Origin: DASZTU01 sp035493835
GTDB lineage: Bacteria > Pseudomonadota > Alphaproteobacteria > Rhizobiales > Devosiaceae
Assembly: GCA_035493835.1 (NCBI GenBank)
Contig: DATJHO010000103.1
Span: 1-33,075 of the forward strand
Length of the DNA stretch: 33,075 nt
Direction: 5' to 3'
This document shows, one piece after another, positions 30,421 to 33,075 of this stretch (positions are counted from its first letter, which is position 1; every line of letters starts with the position of its first letter). The notes below the pieces were generated by a model. That model saw only the letters and a program-made list of their open reading frames with translations, did no database searches and had not been told where the DNA came from. The translations under genes were made by a program, and so were the position numbers.

Positions 30421-31569
30421 TTACTCCCCCGCGAGCCGTTGGTCCTCTTCTGCGAACTCCATCGCCTCGATCCGCTCGCCTCGGCGCGAGAGTTTTGCGG
30501 TGGAAGTCAGTATGTCCTCGATGTCCCCATTCGCCTGGGTGAAATGCGCCTGGAGCCTTCGCGTCCGCTCCGTCAGCCGGCGGGCGTCGTCCAACAGGGC
30601 CGAAACCTCCTTCTGAATCAAGTGCGCCTGCTCGCGCATGCGCACATCGCGCCTGAGCGCCTGCATCACCTGGATCGAGAGCATCAGCAGCGAGGGCGAG
30701 ACAATCAACACCCTGAGGCGGGCGGCGCGCTGCACCACGTCGTCGAACCGTTCGTGGAGGTCCGCAAAGATTGACTCCGACGGTACGAACATGAAAGCGG
30801 TGTCCTGCGTCTCGCCGGAAATCAGGTATTTTTCTGCGATTGCCTTGACGTGGATGCCGATATCGTTGCGCAAGGCCGCCGCCGCGAGCCGCAATTCCTC
30901 CGGGCCCTGCGCGGTGCCGAGCCGCTGCCACGCCTCGAGCGGGAATTTGGCATCCACCGCCAGCGGCGGCGCCCCGTTCGGCATGTGGATGAGGCAATCG
31001 GGCCTTGTGCCGTTGGAAAGCGTCGTCTGGAAGCTATAGGCGCCCATCGCGAGTCCGTCGGCGACGATCGCCTCCATCCGCCCTTGGCCGAAGGCGCCGC
31101 GCTGCTGCTTGTTGGCAAGAATGGATTGCAGCGAAACGATCTCGCCCGAAAGCTCGGCGATGTTGGACTGCGCCCGGTCGATCACCGCCAGCCGCTCATT
31201 GAGCTTCGAAAGGCTCTCCTCGGTCTTTTCCCGCGCCTCGGTCATCGATTGGTTGACCCGATGGCTCGATGATTCGATGCGCTCGCTCAGCAGCCGGGCG
31301 AGGTCCGAGGTGCGGCCGGAGAAGATTTCGGCCATGGTCTGCATGCGGCCGGTCATTTCCGATTGCACGCGAAGCAGGTCGGCCAGCCGCCGTTCCAGCT
31401 CGGCATTGCGCTCGGCCTCGCTCGCACTCGCCTCGGCGCTGGAGCGGCCGGCGCGGATGGCGACGGCCAGCAGCACCAGCAATAGCAGCGTAACAAAGGC
31501 GATGCCGCCAAGGGCTGCGAGCCCGCCTGTGATCCGAAAATCGCCGAAAACCACGAGAGCCTTGTCCAT
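30421..31569 (-). CDS. rmuC: DNA recombination protein RmuC
   Basis: A 382-residue protein with an N-terminal membrane helix (TLLLLVLLAVAI, about residues 26-38). A long coiled coil (about 45-165) comes next. Then comes a restriction-endonuclease-like domain with GRMEAIVADGLAMGAYSFQ, PDCLIHMPNG and LAVDAKFPLEAW. These motifs are characteristic of RmuC, which limits inversions at short repeats in E. coli; its exact mechanism is unknown. It is divergent from def-fmt, an order common in Hyphomicrobiales. It may share a transcript with the acidic protein gene downstream. Confidence 0.92.
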   Translation of the reverse strand: MDKALVVFGDFRITGGLAALGGIAFVTLLLLVLLAVAIRAGRSSAEASASEAERNAELERRLADLLRVQSEMTGRMQTMAEIFSGRTSDLARLLSERIESSSHRVNQSMTEAREKTEESLSKLNERLAVIDRAQSNIAELSGEIVSLQSILANKQQRGAFGQGRMEAIVADGLAMGAYSFQTTLSNGTRPDCLIHMPNGAPPLAVDAKFPLEAWQRLGTAQGPEELRLAAAALRNDIGIHVKAIAEKYLISGETQDTAFMFVPSESIFADLHERFDDVVQRAARLRVLIVSPSLLMLSIQVMQALRRDVRMREQAHLIQKEVSALLDDARRLTERTRRLQAHFTQANGDIEDILTSTAKLSRRGERIEAMEFAEEDQRLAGE

Positions 31570-31619
31570 GAGAACTTCTTAGCGCGATTCGGTTTCTATT
31601 TTGTTCTCGCGAGTTAGCG

Positions 31620-31648
31620 TTGACCGATTGGCAAAAACTCACCATATC
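31620..31648 (+). promoter_or_regulatory. def: Possible def promoter
   Basis: TTGACC (31620-31625), 17 bases, then CATATC (31643-31648), about 30 bases before the def start, in the 109-base divergent region shared with rmuC. The -35 box is good and the -10 box weak. Confidence 0.35.
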
Positions 31649-31678
31649 GAGCGCTGAACTCGATTTCAGGTAGCCCCG

Positions 31679-32200
31679 ATGGCCATTCGCCCCATTCTCG
31701 TCCTCCCCGACCAGCGTCTGCGCGCCGTTGCCGACCCCGTCGACAAGATCGACGAAGAGGTTAAAAAGCTCGCCAGGGACATGCTCGACACCATGTATGC
31801 TGCTCCCGGCATCGGCCTTGCCGCCACCCAGTTGGGCGAGATGAAGCGGATCGTGGTAATGGATCTCGCCAAGGAAGGCGAAACGCCCGAGCCTATGGTG
31901 ATGATCAATCCGGAGATCCTGAAATTCTCGGATGAGACGGTGATCACCGAGGAGGGCTGCCTTTCCATCCCCGACCTCTACTACGAGGTCGAGCGCCCGG
32001 CCGATGTCACGGTCCGCTACACCGATCTCGACGGCAACACCGTTGAGCGCGATGCGAGCGACCGGCTCGCCATTTGCGTTCAGCACGAACTCGATCACCT
32101 CGATGGCGTGCTCTACATCGACTATCTGTCCCGACTGAAGCGCGACCGCGTGCTGAAGAAGTTCGAAAAGGCCGAAAAGCTCGGCAAGCGGGCGAGCTAG
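31679..32200 (+). CDS. def: Peptide deformylase
   Basis: Removes the formyl group from the N-terminal methionine of new proteins. The 173-residue protein has all three metal-site motifs of the family: GIGLAATQLG (motif 1), EEGCLSIPDL (motif 2, with a metal-ligand Cys and an Asp in the variable place) and QHELDHLDG (motif 3, HEXXH with catalytic Glu). It is followed by fmt, which adds the formyl group to initiator tRNA, the classic def-fmt pair, though a repeat of about 110 bases separates them. The gene is divergent from rmuC. Confidence 0.96.
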   Translation: MAIRPILVLPDQRLRAVADPVDKIDEEVKKLARDMLDTMYAAPGIGLAATQLGEMKRIVVMDLAKEGETPEPMVMINPEILKFSDETVITEEGCLSIPDLYYEVERPADVTVRYTDLDGNTVERDASDRLAICVQHELDHLDGVLYIDYLSRLKRDRVLKKFEKAEKLGKRAS

Positions 32201-32227
32201 CATTTTCGTTCGCGCGAGCCTTTTCTT

Positions 32228-32337
32228 CCTTCTCCCCTCGTGGGAGAAGGTGGCGCGGAGCGCCGGATGAGGGGGCGCTGAGCTTGGGCCCACCCCTCAC
32301 CCGCCCTTCGGGCACCCTCTCCCACAGGGGGAGAGGG
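32228..32337. repeat. Cluster of hairpins (family B) between def and fmt
   Basis: CCTTCTCCC-CTCGT-GGGAGAAGG (32228-32250) and CCCTCTCCC-ACAGG-GGGAGAGGG (32315-32337) flank smaller GC-rich palindromes such as GCGCGGAGCGC and CCCGCCCTTCGGGC. The sequence type matches the elements at 26501 and 29043. Its second hairpin ends 16 bases before the fmt ATG and covers the region of its ribosome binding site. Confidence 0.8.
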
Positions 32338-32353
32338 AAGGCAGGAAGCGGCA

Positions 32354-33075
32354 ATGAAAATCATCTTCATGGGCACCCCGGATTTTTCCGTGCCCACGCT
32401 CCACGAAATCGTCAGTGCCGGCCACGAGGTCATCGCGGTCTACACCCGGGCGCCAAAGCCGGCCGGGCGCGGGCAGGCGGAGCGCAAGTCGCCGGTGCAC
32501 GAGACGGCCGACGCGCTCGGCATTCCGGTGTTTACGCCAAAATCCCTGCGCGGCGAGGCAGAGCAGATGCTGTTCGCCAGCCACGAGGCCGACTTGGCGA
32601 TCGTAGTTGCCTATGGCCTGCTCTTGCCCAAGCCGATCCTCGAAGCGCCGCGTCTTGGTTGCCTCAATCTGCACGGCTCGCTCCTGCCGCGCTGGCGCGG
32701 CGCCGCGCCGATGCAGCGGGCGGTGATGGCCGGCGATAAGCGCACCGGCGTCATGGTGATGCAGATGGACGAGGGGCTCGATACGGGCCCCGTTGGCCTC
32801 GTCGACGAGATGCCGATCGGCCCCGACGAGACGACCGGTGAGCTCCACGACCGGATGATGCGGGTCGGCGCCGACTTGATGGGCCGGGCGCTGGCGGCGA
32901 TCGAGCGCGGGAGTTTGACCTTCACGCCGCAGGCCGAGGAGGGCGTCACTTACGCCAAGAAGATCGAAAAGGCCGAGGCCCGGATCGATTTTTCGCTGCC
33001 TGCCGCGGAGGTTCACAACCACATCCGTGGCCTGTCGCCCTTTCCCGGCGCCTGGTTCGAGATCGAGGCGCAGGG
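32354..33075 (+). CDS. fmt: Methionyl-tRNA formyltransferase, N-terminal part (truncated by window edge)
   Basis: Transfers a formyl group from 10-formyltetrahydrofolate to Met-tRNA(fMet). The frame starts at ATG 32354, with AGG and GAAG just upstream, and remains open to the right edge, giving about 240 residues of the usual 305-315. The N-terminus MKIIFMGTPDFSVPTLHEI and the folate/catalytic motif LNLHGSLLPRWRGAAPMQRA (with Asn, His, and RWRGA) are present, followed by DEGLDTGPV with the catalytic Asp. The C-terminal tRNA-binding domain is cut off. It follows def after the hairpin cluster. Confidence 0.95.
   Translation, partial: MKIIFMGTPDFSVPTLHEIVSAGHEVIAVYTRAPKPAGRGQAERKSPVHETADALGIPVFTPKSLRGEAEQMLFASHEADLAIVVAYGLLLPKPILEAPRLGCLNLHGSLLPRWRGAAPMQRAVMAGDKRTGVMVMQMDEGLDTGPVGLVDEMPIGPDETTGELHDRMMRVGADLMGRALAAIERGSLTFTPQAEEGVTYAKKIEKAEARIDFSLPAAEVHNHIRGLSPFPGAWFEIEAQ

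Overview
The window is about 33 kb of high-G+C DNA from an alphaproteobacterium, most likely a member of the Hyphomicrobiales close to Devosia. This placement is inferred from gene order and protein features, not from a database search. The supporting features are the block SRP RNA - dnaX - ybaB/ebfC - recR, rmuC divergent from def-fmt, a membrane-anchored CycM-type cytochrome c divergent from pheA, a DnaX lacking the zinc-binding cysteines, and a Tad/Flp pilus locus laid out like the ctp cluster of Agrobacterium.

Bases 1-9204 form a nucleoside uptake and catabolism cluster, all on the + strand. It holds two ABC permeases (the first cut by the window edge), cytidine deaminase, deoxyribose-phosphate aldolase, an unusual two-domain aldehyde dehydrogenase, thymidine phosphorylase, phosphopentomutase and uracil phosphoribosyltransferase. 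Together they import nucleosides, deaminate cytidine, phosphorolyse thymidine and uridine-type nucleosides, convert deoxyribose-1-phosphate to deoxyribose-5-phosphate and split it to glyceraldehyde-3-phosphate and acetaldehyde, and salvage uracil. Between the dehydrogenase and deoA sits a DUF433/DUF5615 toxin-antitoxin-like pair that overlaps its neighbours by start/stop codon sharing.

Bases 9205-21849 hold a HAD hydrolase and then the Tad pilus locus. Three genes lie on the minus strand (two TadE-like pseudopilins and a lone CpaC N-terminal-domain protein). They are followed on the plus strand by the Flp pilin (59 aa) with its own terminator, prepilin peptidase cpaA, cpaB, cpaC, cpaE, cpaF, tadB and tadC. 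A convergent TadD-like lipoprotein closes the region. No cpaD is present between cpaC and cpaE.

Bases 21978-33075 hold housekeeping genes: an M17 aminopeptidase, a GhrA-type reductase, a CycM-like cytochrome with a 155-residue Ala/Pro tail, pheA, ffs, dnaX, ybaB, recR, a very acidic hypothetical protein, rmuC, def and the start of fmt.

The intergenic spaces are rich in several families of palindromic repeats (at least five families). One family keeps a constant 11-base hairpin loop while the stems differ. Another has a 16-base perfect terminal inverted repeat and is inserted inside the dnaX-ybaB-recR operon. CtrA-like TTAA-N7-TTAA sites with one or two mismatches lie upstream of the pilin, cpaE and tadD. 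I found no rRNA, tRNA, CRISPR array, transposase or prophage gene.
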